Positions 16,130 to 25,215 of a stretch of 64,000 nucleotides of DNA are shown here, one piece after another; positions within the stretch are counted from its first letter, which is position 1; each line of letters starts with the position of its first letter. Location: positions 620,001 to 684,000 of the forward strand of contig OZ245039.1 of the NCBI GenBank assembly GCA_965224095.1. Reading direction: 5' to 3'. The notes beneath the pieces were generated by a model, which worked only from the letters and a program-made list of their open reading frames with translations, did no database searches and had not been told where the DNA came from. This DNA comes from JBPEWY01 sp965224095. GTDB lineage: Bacteria; Bacteroidota; Bacteroidia; Flavobacteriales; Flavobacteriaceae. A program made the position numbers and the translations under genes.

Positions 16130-17053
16130 TTGAGTAAAACCTTGTTTTCCATATCCCACTCCGGAAAGGACATATCCCACAAAAATTGTATCACGGTTTC
16201 TAATGCAACCGGGAATACCACAGCTAAAATATACCCTGGCCTCGGAGGTAGTGTCCAGGAACTTATAATAAACGGTAATTGTATCATAAAGCCTCCCCGC
16301 TCTACAGATTATCTCGCGAATTTTGCTTCCTCCATATTATTCCCGTTTGCAAACAGGATTAAAGACGGAATGTATTATTTTAAACAGAAAAAATACGCAC
16401 TGGAAGTAAATCAAAAAACCGAAAATAACGCTATGCACGGTTTGGTATACAACAAGGCTTTTCAAATAATTAAAGAAGAGGTTACGGAAAAGCATGCCCG
16501 TATAACGCTGGAGCATTCCGAAAAAGAGCGGGTTAAGGGATTTCCTTTTTTATATGCAATTCAAATTAGGTATACACTTACCTCAACCAATCTCAACATT
16601 GAAGTATTTATCAAGAACACTGATAATCAGCCATTTCCCTTTAGTGTTGGATGGCACCCTTATTTCTACAGTACCGACCTTTTTCACAGTTTTCTCACCA
16701 TGAAAAGCCAGCAAAAGTTCTCGTTTGACGATAAAATGATTCCTGTTGAAATAAAACACATAAAACTGGAAAGAGATCTTCAGATTAAGGATCGGAAATT
16801 TGATGACTGCTATATCCTGGCGAACAATTATGTATGCTTCAAAACACCGAATTACGCTATTAAATTATCATCCTCTTCCGATAAGAATTTTGTTCAGGTT
16901 TTCACTCCAAAGGAGCGGGATCTTATAGCAATAGAACCTATTACAGCTCCTTCGAACAGTTTTAACAATAAGCTGGGAATTCAGGTTTTATATCCGGATA
17001 ATGTATATCACGTTTCCTGGCGGGTAACTCTTAAATCTGTAAATAATGAGTAA
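16130..17053 (+). CDS. Aldose 1-epimerase (galactose mutarotase family)
   Basis: A 307-residue beta-sandwich epimerase that would interconvert alpha and beta anomers of galactose or a related sugar. Family hallmarks are FPFANRIKDG (71-80), NAMHG with His103, VGWHPYF with the acid His176, and the catalytic base Glu269 in AIEPITAPSNSFNN. There is no ATG until codon 81, so translation must begin at the TTG at 16130 or another non-ATG codon. It is 14 bp after the regulator gene and overlaps the following glucosidase gene by 8 bp, indicating translational coupling. No signal peptide is seen, so it acts in the cytoplasm and would feed galactokinase with the alpha anomer. Confidence 0.85.
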   Translation: MSKTLFSISHSGKDISHKNCITVSNATGNTTAKIYPGLGGSVQELIINGNCIIKPPRSTDYLANFASSILFPFANRIKDGMYYFKQKKYALEVNQKTENNAMHGLVYNKAFQIIKEEVTEKHARITLEHSEKERVKGFPFLYAIQIRYTLTSTNLNIEVFIKNTDNQPFPFSVGWHPYFYSTDLFHSFLTMKSQQKFSFDDKMIPVEIKHIKLERDLQIKDRKFDDCYILANNYVCFKTPNYAIKLSSSSDKNFVQVFTPKERDLIAIEPITAPSNSFNNKLGIQVLYPDNVYHVSWRVTLKSVNNE

Positions 17054-19043
17054 ACTACATCGAAATCATAACCTTGTAATCCTGGGTGTTCTTTTACTAA
17101 TAAGTTGTAATCGGCAAACGGCACCGAACCCGGAAACATTTGCAGTACTTCAATTCGGTAAAAACATTCTCGATTACAGGGTTACCCCCAACAGTGCAAC
17201 CGATAAATCCGGCCTTATGTACTCCGATCAGGGGGCATGGTTTGCTTATAGCTTCCCGGACAGTTTAAACAACAAAGCCGGCTTCACAGGGCCCTTTTTG
17301 ATGACTCAGCAAAACGGTGTTTGGTCGGGTGCCTATTTATCGTATCTCCAACTACAAAACCATGCCTGGAAGGCACATAAAACTACCAGTTATTCCAGTC
17401 ATTTGGTGCAAACATATCAATCTGACAGTCTTTCTCTGACTCAAAAACTGGTATTCCTTTCGGGGCATACCGTTTTCATACAATCTTCTCTGAAAAATAT
17501 TTCTGAAAAAACCCTTACCGTTCAGTATCAATGGAAAAACAGTTCCATAATGGCCGATAGTCTAAGCTTATCTGAAGAAGCAGGGCAAGTAAAAATAGTT
17601 TCCCCAAAAACCCGGGCAATTGGTTATTTGAAATTTCCGGAACCCGTTAATGTGGATAACGATAATAACTATACTACACGGCCCACTACACTAAAGTTAG
17701 GTGCGGGAGAGACCAAAGAAATCCTGATTACACAAAGTTTTATCTTTCCTGAATATTCATGGGAAGCAGAAAAGAAACGCATTGAAAAGGCCGATTTCAA
17801 TACGGTTTTATACATCCGTAAAACCGAAAAGAACAAGCAATTAACATCCCTGATTCAACAAAGAAAAATTCCCTTTAAAACCGATCTATATGCAAAGGTT
17901 CTGGCAAAAGCGCATCTTACGCTGCAAAACAATTGGCGCATTCCGGCTGGCGAAATTAAATACGAAGGTCTTTTCCCCAGCTATCACTATAAATGGTTTC
18001 ACGGTTTTTGGTCGTGGGATTCCTGGAAACATGCTGTCGGGCTCTCTTATTTTGATTTAAAGCTAGCAAAAAATCAGGTGCGTTTAATGTTTGATTTTCA
18101 AAATGAAGACGGCTTTGTTGCCGACTGTGTATTTCGGGACACCACTATTGAAAAACACAATTACAGAGACACGAAGCCTCCCCTGGCTGCGTGGGCGGTT
18201 ATGGAAATAATAAAAAAGGATCCGGATACCGGTTTTGTAAAAGAACTCTATGGAAAGCTAAAAAAATATCACTATTGGTGGTATGCTAAAAGAGATCATG
18301 ATCAGGATGGTATTTGCGAATACGGTTCAACCGATGGTACACTGGTTGCCGCAAAATGGGAAAGCGGTATGGACAATGCGATCAGGTTTGACAATGCGGA
18401 AATTTTAAAAAACAGCGAGGGAGCCTATTCTATGAATCAGGAGAGCATTGACCTAAATGCTTACCTGTATGCCGAAAAAATATTTCTGGCCGATCTTGCC
18501 AGCATGATACACCTAAAACAGGATGAAAATAAATATCTTGCAGAAGCTCAAGAGTTAAAACTTAAAATCAGGCAACAGTTTTTTCATGAAACCGACGGGT
18601 GGTTTTACGATACGGATATTAAAGGAACGCAGTTTATAAAAGGAGAAGGAAGCGAGGGATGGACCGCTTTATGGGCCAATGTGGCTTCGCCACAACAGGC
18701 TAAGGCCGTTAAAGTAAAAATGATGGATCCCGCTAAATTTTATACACATGTACCTTTTCAGACCATGAGTGCCGATCATCCCAAGTTTAATCCCTTAAAG
18801 GGTTATTGGCGAGGGCCTAACTGGTTGGATCAAGCCTATTTTGGTGTACAGGGGTTTCGAAACTACGGGTATCACAAGGAAGCAAATAGTGCCACGTTGA
18901 AAATACTGAATGGGTGCGAAGGGCTTTTGGAAAATGGATATTCCATTAGAGAAAACTATCATCCATTAACCGGAAAAGGGCTTAATGCTGAAAATTTTAG
19001 CTGGAGCGCCGCACATATAATAATGCTATTAACGGACAATTGA
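17046..19043 (+). CDS. GH63/GH37-like glycoside hydrolase lipoprotein
   Basis: A 665-residue exported hydrolase with a lipoprotein signal ending LLISC (Cys21). Residues about 35-260 form a beta-sandwich domain and about 290-665 an (alpha/alpha)6 barrel. The barrel resembles GH63 enzymes such as E. coli YgjK: FHGFWSWDSWKHA near 317-329 (the conserved Asp region), KPPLAAWAVMEI near 380, ESGMDNAIRFD near 440, YWRGPNWLDQAYFG near 587 and a late NAENFSWSAAH near 650 that may provide the basic Glu. GH63 enzymes invert alpha-glucosides, so the locus may degrade a mixed Glc/Gal glycan. The true linkage is not predictable here. It overlaps the epimerase gene by 8 bp. Confidence 0.75.
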   Translation: MSKLHRNHNLVILGVLLLISCNRQTAPNPETFAVLQFGKNILDYRVTPNSATDKSGLMYSDQGAWFAYSFPDSLNNKAGFTGPFLMTQQNGVWSGAYLSYLQLQNHAWKAHKTTSYSSHLVQTYQSDSLSLTQKLVFLSGHTVFIQSSLKNISEKTLTVQYQWKNSSIMADSLSLSEEAGQVKIVSPKTRAIGYLKFPEPVNVDNDNNYTTRPTTLKLGAGETKEILITQSFIFPEYSWEAEKKRIEKADFNTVLYIRKTEKNKQLTSLIQQRKIPFKTDLYAKVLAKAHLTLQNNWRIPAGEIKYEGLFPSYHYKWFHGFWSWDSWKHAVGLSYFDLKLAKNQVRLMFDFQNEDGFVADCVFRDTTIEKHNYRDTKPPLAAWAVMEIIKKDPDTGFVKELYGKLKKYHYWWYAKRDHDQDGICEYGSTDGTLVAAKWESGMDNAIRFDNAEILKNSEGAYSMNQESIDLNAYLYAEKIFLADLASMIHLKQDENKYLAEAQELKLKIRQQFFHETDGWFYDTDIKGTQFIKGEGSEGWTALWANVASPQQAKAVKVKMMDPAKFYTHVPFQTMSADHPKFNPLKGYWRGPNWLDQAYFGVQGFRNYGYHKEANSATLKILNGCEGLLENGYSIRENYHPLTGKGLNAENFSWSAAHIIMLLTDN

Positions 19044-19044
19044 A

Positions 19045-22000
19045 ATGGGGTATTCAATGCATAAAATAACCGAACAAAAAGCCAGGGAAACTCTTGTTTC
19101 AATTTATGGCCTTCACGGGACGGCAACACCACTTCCGGGGGAAAGAGATTTTAACTTTAAAGTAAAGGTTGATGGTGTAACCAAATATATTTTAAAAATA
19201 TCCCGTCCCGGAGAAAACCTTGAGTATTTGGAGTATCAGCAGGCGTTACTTCAGTATATTGAACACAAAGACCGTATTTCACCTGTTGTAATTAAAGATC
19301 TGAACAACCAGGTTATTTCCACGATATCCGACGATTACGGAAATACTTATTTTGTGCGGCTGTTAAGTTGGGTAGCAGGCAGATTATGGAATGTGGTAAA
19401 CCCTCATAGTCCGGCATTGCGTTTTAGTCTGGGATCGGAAACGGGAAAACTAACAGGTTTATTACAAGGGTTTAACCATCCACAGGCTCAGCGGAGTTTT
19501 GAATGGGATATTGCACAGGGTCTGTGGACCTTTGAGCATTTAAAGCTGTTTGATAAAGAAGAAAGGCAAATTGTTACGTATTTCCTGGAACACTTTAAAG
19601 CCGGTATGGAGAGCTATGCTTCATTAAGAAAATCCGTGGTTCACAATGATGCCAATGACCATAATATAATTGTCACGGAGCACCTTACACAACCTAAGGT
19701 AAGAGCTGTAATCGATTTTGGAGATGCTATTTATACCCAAATAATCAACGATCTCGCTGTAACCTGTGCTTATGCTATGATGCATTACCGTAATCCGTTG
19801 GAAGCATCCCTGGCTGTTATAAAAGGATATCATTCACAATTTCCCTTAACAGCGGAAGATTTGGCTCAATTGTACAATTGTATAGCAATACGCCTCATTA
19901 TATCGGTTACCAAATCGGCTATTAACAAACAAAAAGAACCCGATAATACCTATTTGGTTATTTCAGAAAAACCGGCCTGGGAACTCATCCGTAAATGGCG
20001 CCGGATTTCTCCGGAATTTGCGGAATATTCTTTTAGACATGCATGTGGATTTACACCACATCCGAGACAACCTGAATTTGAAAGCTGGCTGAAAAAGGAG
20101 CCATTAAAGCTTACGAATCTGTTCCCCGCTATTCAAAAAAAGGAAATTCACAGGTTAGATCTGAGTATTGAAAGTACCTGGTTAGGGCATTCGTCGGAAT
20201 ATAACGATCCGGATATTTTTCAGTTTAAAATAGATCAACTTCAAAAAAAACACCCTAAAGCAATTCTGGCAGGAGGTTATTGTGAACCTCGCCCCCTGTA
20301 TAACTCGGACGAATACACTATTAACGGAAACTTCGGACGGGAAAACAGAACTATCCATCTGGGAATTGACTTCTGGCTCCCTTCAGCCACACCGGTACAT
20401 GCGCCTTTTGAAGGAGAAGTAATGGTTTCTGTTAATGACGCGGGCGATAAGGAATACGGTGGCCTTATTATATTAAAGCACCAAAAGGAAGACTTTGTTT
20501 TTTATACCCTTTACGGGCATTTATCAATTGCCAGTATTCATGCAAAAAAGCGTGGGGATTATATTAAAAAAGGAGCGTGCATCGGATACCTGGGAATTCC
20601 ACCGGAAAACGGAAACTGGGCACCCCATTTACATTTTCAGATCATGCTTTCCATGTTGCACTACACGCAGGATTTTCCCGGCGTGGCATTCCACTCGGAA
20701 ATAGCGGTGTGGAAAAGTATATGTCCGGATCCGAATTTACTGTTTAGAATAGAAAATCTGAATCGTCATACACAGCATACTAATCAAGAAATAATCACCT
20801 ATAGAAAAAAGCACCTCGGGAAGAGCTTAAGTTTGCATTATGACGTCCCTATTAAAATGGTTCGCGGGGAAGGCGTTTATTTAATTGACCAATACGGAAA
20901 TAAATACCTCGATACCGTAAATAATGTAGCTCACGTGGGCCATGAGCATCCTGATGTAGTAAGAGCCGGCCAGCAACAAATGGCTTTACTCAATACAAAC
21001 TCCCGGTACTTGCACGAAAAAATCAACGACTTTGCCCGTGAATTAATAGAAACACTTCCTCCCGAACTCAGTGTTTTACATTTCGTAAACTCAGGCTCTG
21101 AAGCTAATGAATTAGCCATTCGTATGGTGAAAACGGTAACCGGATCGCGCGATATTATTGCGTCGGAAGCAGGATACCACGGAAATTCTAATATGTGCAT
21201 TGATATCTCATCGTACAAATTTGAGGGTAAAGGCGGATTCAATATTCCGGAACATACCCATATTATTCCAATTCCTGACACTTTTAGAGGGAAGTATACC
21301 GATACAAATGCTGCTCACAAATACGCTGATGAAGTAAAAAAACAAATAAAAAAAATCCATCAAAAAGGAAGGAAGGTCGGAGCTTTCATTATAGAGCCTG
21401 TAATTTCCTGCGGAGGGCAAATTGAATTGCCCGGCGGTTTTTTACCCAAAGCGTATCAATACATAAGAGAAAGTGGGGGGTTGTGTATTTCAGATGAAGT
21501 ACAAACGGGTTGTGGCCGTATGGGTAAAACGTTTTGGGGTTTTCAGCTACACCAGGTAATCCCGGATATTGTTACCATAGGGAAACCCCTGGGAAATGGA
21601 CACCCGCTTGCAGCCGTGGCATGTACGCGAGAAGTAGCCGATAAATTTGCTAACGGTATGGAGTATTTTAACACCTTTGGCGGGAATCCCGTTTCCTGCG
21701 CTATCGGAACCGCAGTGTTACAAACCGTCAAACGGGAGGCATTACAGGAAAATGCCAGAAAAACCGGAAATTACCTAAAAAAAGAACTTCAAAAACTGGC
21801 CGTCGATTTTCCAATAATAGGAGACGTTCGGGGAGAAGGTTTATTTCTCGGGATTGAGTTAGTCAATACCGAGAAATCACCTCTGGCCTCTCAAACCGCT
21901 TATCTTGCCAACCGGATGAAAGACCATAAAATTTTAATGAATATCGATGGGCCGGATCTTAATGTTTTGAAAATTAAACCGCCTTTGGTCTTTTCCATGG

Positions 22001-22083
22001 AAAATGCAAAGGAGCTTCTTTTTTATTTATCCCGCATTTTAAAGGAAGATTTCATGCAATTAAAATTTATTGAAAATGAATAA
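19045..22083 (+). CDS. APH kinase - M23 peptidase - class III aminotransferase fusion
   Basis: A 1,012-residue three-domain protein. Residues about 1-330 are an aminoglycoside/choline-kinase-like phosphotransferase: the catalytic loop is VVHNDANDHN near 198-207 and the Mg motif IDFGD near 223-227. Residues about 425-560 are an M23 metallopeptidase-like (LytM) fold with the zinc ligands retained (HLGID near 439, HLHF near 526). Residues about 575-1010 are a PLP-dependent class III aminotransferase with GSEANELAIR, DEVQTGCGRMG and the lysine in IGKPLGNG near 846. Kinase plus aminotransferase-fold fusions are known for phospho-lyases acting on phosphorylated amino alcohols such as phosphohydroxylysine. 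There is no signal peptide. It starts 1 bp after the preceding stop, inside the sugar operon, so its role there is puzzling. Confidence 0.85.
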   Translation: MGYSMHKITEQKARETLVSIYGLHGTATPLPGERDFNFKVKVDGVTKYILKISRPGENLEYLEYQQALLQYIEHKDRISPVVIKDLNNQVISTISDDYGNTYFVRLLSWVAGRLWNVVNPHSPALRFSLGSETGKLTGLLQGFNHPQAQRSFEWDIAQGLWTFEHLKLFDKEERQIVTYFLEHFKAGMESYASLRKSVVHNDANDHNIIVTEHLTQPKVRAVIDFGDAIYTQIINDLAVTCAYAMMHYRNPLEASLAVIKGYHSQFPLTAEDLAQLYNCIAIRLIISVTKSAINKQKEPDNTYLVISEKPAWELIRKWRRISPEFAEYSFRHACGFTPHPRQPEFESWLKKEPLKLTNLFPAIQKKEIHRLDLSIESTWLGHSSEYNDPDIFQFKIDQLQKKHPKAILAGGYCEPRPLYNSDEYTINGNFGRENRTIHLGIDFWLPSATPVHAPFEGEVMVSVNDAGDKEYGGLIILKHQKEDFVFYTLYGHLSIASIHAKKRGDYIKKGACIGYLGIPPENGNWAPHLHFQIMLSMLHYTQDFPGVAFHSEIAVWKSICPDPNLLFRIENLNRHTQHTNQEIITYRKKHLGKSLSLHYDVPIKMVRGEGVYLIDQYGNKYLDTVNNVAHVGHEHPDVVRAGQQQMALLNTNSRYLHEKINDFARELIETLPPELSVLHFVNSGSEANELAIRMVKTVTGSRDIIASEAGYHGNSNMCIDISSYKFEGKGGFNIPEHTHIIPIPDTFRGKYTDTNAAHKYADEVKKQIKKIHQKGRKVGAFIIEPVISCGGQIELPGGFLPKAYQYIRESGGLCISDEVQTGCGRMGKTFWGFQLHQVIPDIVTIGKPLGNGHPLAAVACTREVADKFANGMEYFNTFGGNPVSCAIGTAVLQTVKREALQENARKTGNYLKKELQKLAVDFPIIGDVRGEGLFLGIELVNTEKSPLASQTAYLANRMKDHKILMNIDGPDLNVLKIKPPLVFSMENAKELLFYLSRILKEDFMQLKFIENE

Positions 22084-25000
22084 AGCGGTCATATGTATCG
22101 GGTTATTGGCACTCTTAACAGGTTGTAAAAAAAAGACGCTGTCTCCGGTTGCCATACAGAAAAACCATTTCGATCATCAAATATTTGAAGAACACAAGTT
22201 AGCTCCTCATGCCACTTTTTTTGCCCTGGAAGACAAAGACATTTCCGAAAAAGAAAAATCCGGCAGGTTTTTTAATTTAAACGGACACTGGAAATTTCAC
22301 TGGACTAAAAACCCTCAGGAACGCCCCACTACTTTTCATCATCCGGAATACGACGATTCAAAATGGAATACAATTGCCGTTCCCGCTAATTGGGAAGTAG
22401 AAGGTTACGGAAAACCCATTTATCTTGATGAGCGGTATCCCTTTACCACAAAATGGCCCGATATCCCCAATGATTATAATCCGGTAGGTACCTATCGCAA
22501 GCAAATTATACTTTCCGAAAAATTTCTCTCCGAAGAAGTCATTCTTCATTTTGAAGCGGCAAAATCCGCCATGTACGTTTATGTTAACGGATACTATGCC
22601 GGGTATTCACAAGGAAGTAAAACACCTGCTGAGTTTAATATTACCAAATATTTGAAAAAAGGCAGCAACCTAATTGCGCTTCAAATGTTTCGATGGTCTG
22701 ATGCGAGTTATCTGGAAAGTCAGGATATGTTACGGATGAGTGGTATAGAGCGCGATGTTTACCTCTATTCACGACCGAAAGTTTTCATCGAAGATTACTA
22801 CGCTTATACCAATTTAAATAATTCTTATTCCGGTGGGGTTTTTAAAGGAAATGTCTATATCAGGAGCCAAAGTCGGCAAACGGTTAATCGCATTGTAAAA
22901 ATGGAAATTTCCAGAGGTAAAACGGTATTATTCGATTTGGAAAAAGAAATTCAAATACATCCCGATACTATTTATCGCCTGCAAGCCGAAAATTTTTTTG
23001 AACAGATAGAACCGTGGTCTGCGGAAGCTCCTAATTTATATGCTCTTACAATTAGTCTGCAAGATTCGGAAAACGATAAAAACAATCAGTTTATTAATAC
23101 CCATATAGGGTTTAAGCGGGTTGAAATACGCAATGCCCAACTGCTCATCAACGGAAAAGCAGTTTATTTCAAGGGGGTTGATCGTCATGAAACCGATCCG
23201 CACACCGGACATGTGGTAAGTAAAGCGTCCATGCTTAAGGATATCAAACTGATGAAGCAACACAATATTAATGCCGTGCGTTCTTCTCATTATCCTAACG
23301 ATCCGTACTGGTTAGATTTATGTGATACATACGGGTTGTATGTTGTAGATGAGGCCAATATAGAAAGTCATCCGCTAGCCATAAATAAAGAAACTCAAAT
23401 CGGAAACGAAATGAGTTGGTTACCGGCACATATGATGAGGATTCAACGCATGTATTACCGCGATAGAAATCATCCTTCCATCTATTCATGGTCGTTAGGG
23501 AATGAAGCCGGAGAAGGTGAAATTTTCAGAACTGCCTATACCTGGTTGAAACAACAGGATGCTAATCGGGTGGTACAATACGAGCCTGCCGGAAAAGAAG
23601 ATTATACCGATCTCTACTGTCCTATGTATCCGAAACCCGAGTATTTAATAGCGCACGGGCAGTCTGATTCTGATAAACCCTCGGTAATGATAGAATACTG
23701 CCATGCCATGGGGAATTCCGTAGGGAATTTACAGGATTACTGGAATATTATTGAGCAATACAACAACCTCCAGGGTGGATATATTTGGGATTGGGTAGAT
23801 CAATCACTCGAATATAAGGACGAAAACGGGAACCCCTATCTGGCTTACGGACACGATTACCATCCTGATTTGCCAACCGATGGGAATTTTTTAAACAACG
23901 GTCTGGTTGATCCCTACCGCAATCCGCATCCGCATTTATCGGAGGTGAAAAAAGTTTACGAATCCGCCCAATTTGAATACCTCGGGAAAGGGAAAATCAA
24001 ACTGACCAATAAAAACTTTTTCGTGGATTTTTCCGATAAATCAATTCAGTGGAAGCTTTTGGAAAATGGCAGTGAAAAAGCAACAGGTACTATTTCGTCT
24101 GTAAATATCCCTCCCCGGCAATCTCTTATATTCTCGTTAAACAACTTACCCGTTTTTGTGCCTAATAGTGAGTATATTTTACAGCTAGGTCTGCTTCAAA
24201 GGGAAGCAACTCCAATATACCCCAAAGGATTTGAGGTAGCCTGGGATGAATTTATATTAACCTCCGGGAGACGCCCGGAATTATCAAAAATAAATACAGC
24301 GTTAAAATTTCTAATCGATACTCAAGATTCCATTATTGAAATAGCCAATAATCATACTAAACTACGAATCCGTAAGGCATCCGGCGAAATAGCTTTTTGG
24401 AGTTTTATGGGTCACCTTATTACGGAACAACCTATTCGTCCTAATTTCTGGCGCCCTCCTACTGATAACGATTTGGGTAACGGAATGGATACATGGGCCA
24501 AAATATGGCAGGACGCCACGTATGAAGGAACCTCCGTACTGCTCTCACCCCCTCGAATTGTAAATGAAGATATTGTATTTAGTGTGGCATATAAAACCCC
24601 AAAAAAAGAAGCCGAAATCCGCATTAATTACCGCTTAACTCAGGATGGTGTGATGCATGTAGATTACCGGTTAAGCCCGCTCAGGAAAGACCTCCCAAAC
24701 ATCCCGAGAATTGGTACGTATCTTACCCTGCCTGACACTTTTACCGAAGTTTTATGGTACGGAAAGGGGCCTGAAGAAAGTTACTGGGACAGGAAAACGG
24801 GACAGAAAACAGGTATTTATCACGGAAAAATACGGGACCAGTTTCATCGATATTCCAGGCCTCAGGAAACCGGAAACAAAACTGATATCCGATGGATGGA
24901 AATAGCATCCAAAAAACTGTCATTAAAAGTATTTGGAGATACACTTCTTAACGCCAGTGTCTGGCCATTTAATATGAAAGAACTCGATTTTATTAGTAGT

Positions 25001-25213
25001 GAAGGAAGTAAATCTGCTTCCGGCCTCGTCCCGGTAACCAAAAAACACGGAGCCCATATTAAAATGGGTAATACCATTCAATGGAATATTGATTATTTGC
25101 AAATGGGTGTTGGCGGTGATACTTCCTGGGGGAGACTCGTACATCCGGAATATACCATCCCTGCTAACAAACCATACCATTACTCGTTTAACATACAACC
25201 TAAAGCCTTATAA
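22076..25213 (+). CDS. GH2 beta-galactosidase (LacZ-type) lipoprotein
   Basis: A 1,045-residue GH2 enzyme that would release terminal beta-galactose. The ATG at 22076 overlaps the previous stop by 8 bp and gives a lipoprotein signal ending LLTGC (Cys17), so it works in the periplasm or at the outer membrane. Order: sugar-binding jelly roll (NGHWKFHWTKNP, PANWEVEGYGKPIY), immunoglobulin-like domain, TIM barrel with FKGVDRHETDPHTGH, acid/base Glu477 in SLGNEAGEG and nucleophile Glu540 in IEYCHAMGNS. The C-terminal small-chain domain holds WRPPTDNDLGNGMDTW and WYGKGPEESYWDRKTG. The length matches the full LacZ type. Its product, galactose, matches the GalK/GalT genes downstream. Confidence 0.93.
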   Translation: MNKAVICIGLLALLTGCKKKTLSPVAIQKNHFDHQIFEEHKLAPHATFFALEDKDISEKEKSGRFFNLNGHWKFHWTKNPQERPTTFHHPEYDDSKWNTIAVPANWEVEGYGKPIYLDERYPFTTKWPDIPNDYNPVGTYRKQIILSEKFLSEEVILHFEAAKSAMYVYVNGYYAGYSQGSKTPAEFNITKYLKKGSNLIALQMFRWSDASYLESQDMLRMSGIERDVYLYSRPKVFIEDYYAYTNLNNSYSGGVFKGNVYIRSQSRQTVNRIVKMEISRGKTVLFDLEKEIQIHPDTIYRLQAENFFEQIEPWSAEAPNLYALTISLQDSENDKNNQFINTHIGFKRVEIRNAQLLINGKAVYFKGVDRHETDPHTGHVVSKASMLKDIKLMKQHNINAVRSSHYPNDPYWLDLCDTYGLYVVDEANIESHPLAINKETQIGNEMSWLPAHMMRIQRMYYRDRNHPSIYSWSLGNEAGEGEIFRTAYTWLKQQDANRVVQYEPAGKEDYTDLYCPMYPKPEYLIAHGQSDSDKPSVMIEYCHAMGNSVGNLQDYWNIIEQYNNLQGGYIWDWVDQSLEYKDENGNPYLAYGHDYHPDLPTDGNFLNNGLVDPYRNPHPHLSEVKKVYESAQFEYLGKGKIKLTNKNFFVDFSDKSIQWKLLENGSEKATGTISSVNIPPRQSLIFSLNNLPVFVPNSEYILQLGLLQREATPIYPKGFEVAWDEFILTSGRRPELSKINTALKFLIDTQDSIIEIANNHTKLRIRKASGEIAFWSFMGHLITEQPIRPNFWRPPTDNDLGNGMDTWAKIWQDATYEGTSVLLSPPRIVNEDIVFSVAYKTPKKEAEIRINYRLTQDGVMHVDYRLSPLRKDLPNIPRIGTYLTLPDTFTEVLWYGKGPEESYWDRKTGQKTGIYHGKIRDQFHRYSRPQETGNKTDIRWMEIASKKLSLKVFGDTLLNASVWPFNMKELDFISSEGSKSASGLVPVTKKHGAHIKMGNTIQWNIDYLQMGVGGDTSWGRLVHPEYTIPANKPYHYSFNIQPKAL

Positions 25214-25215
25214 GT

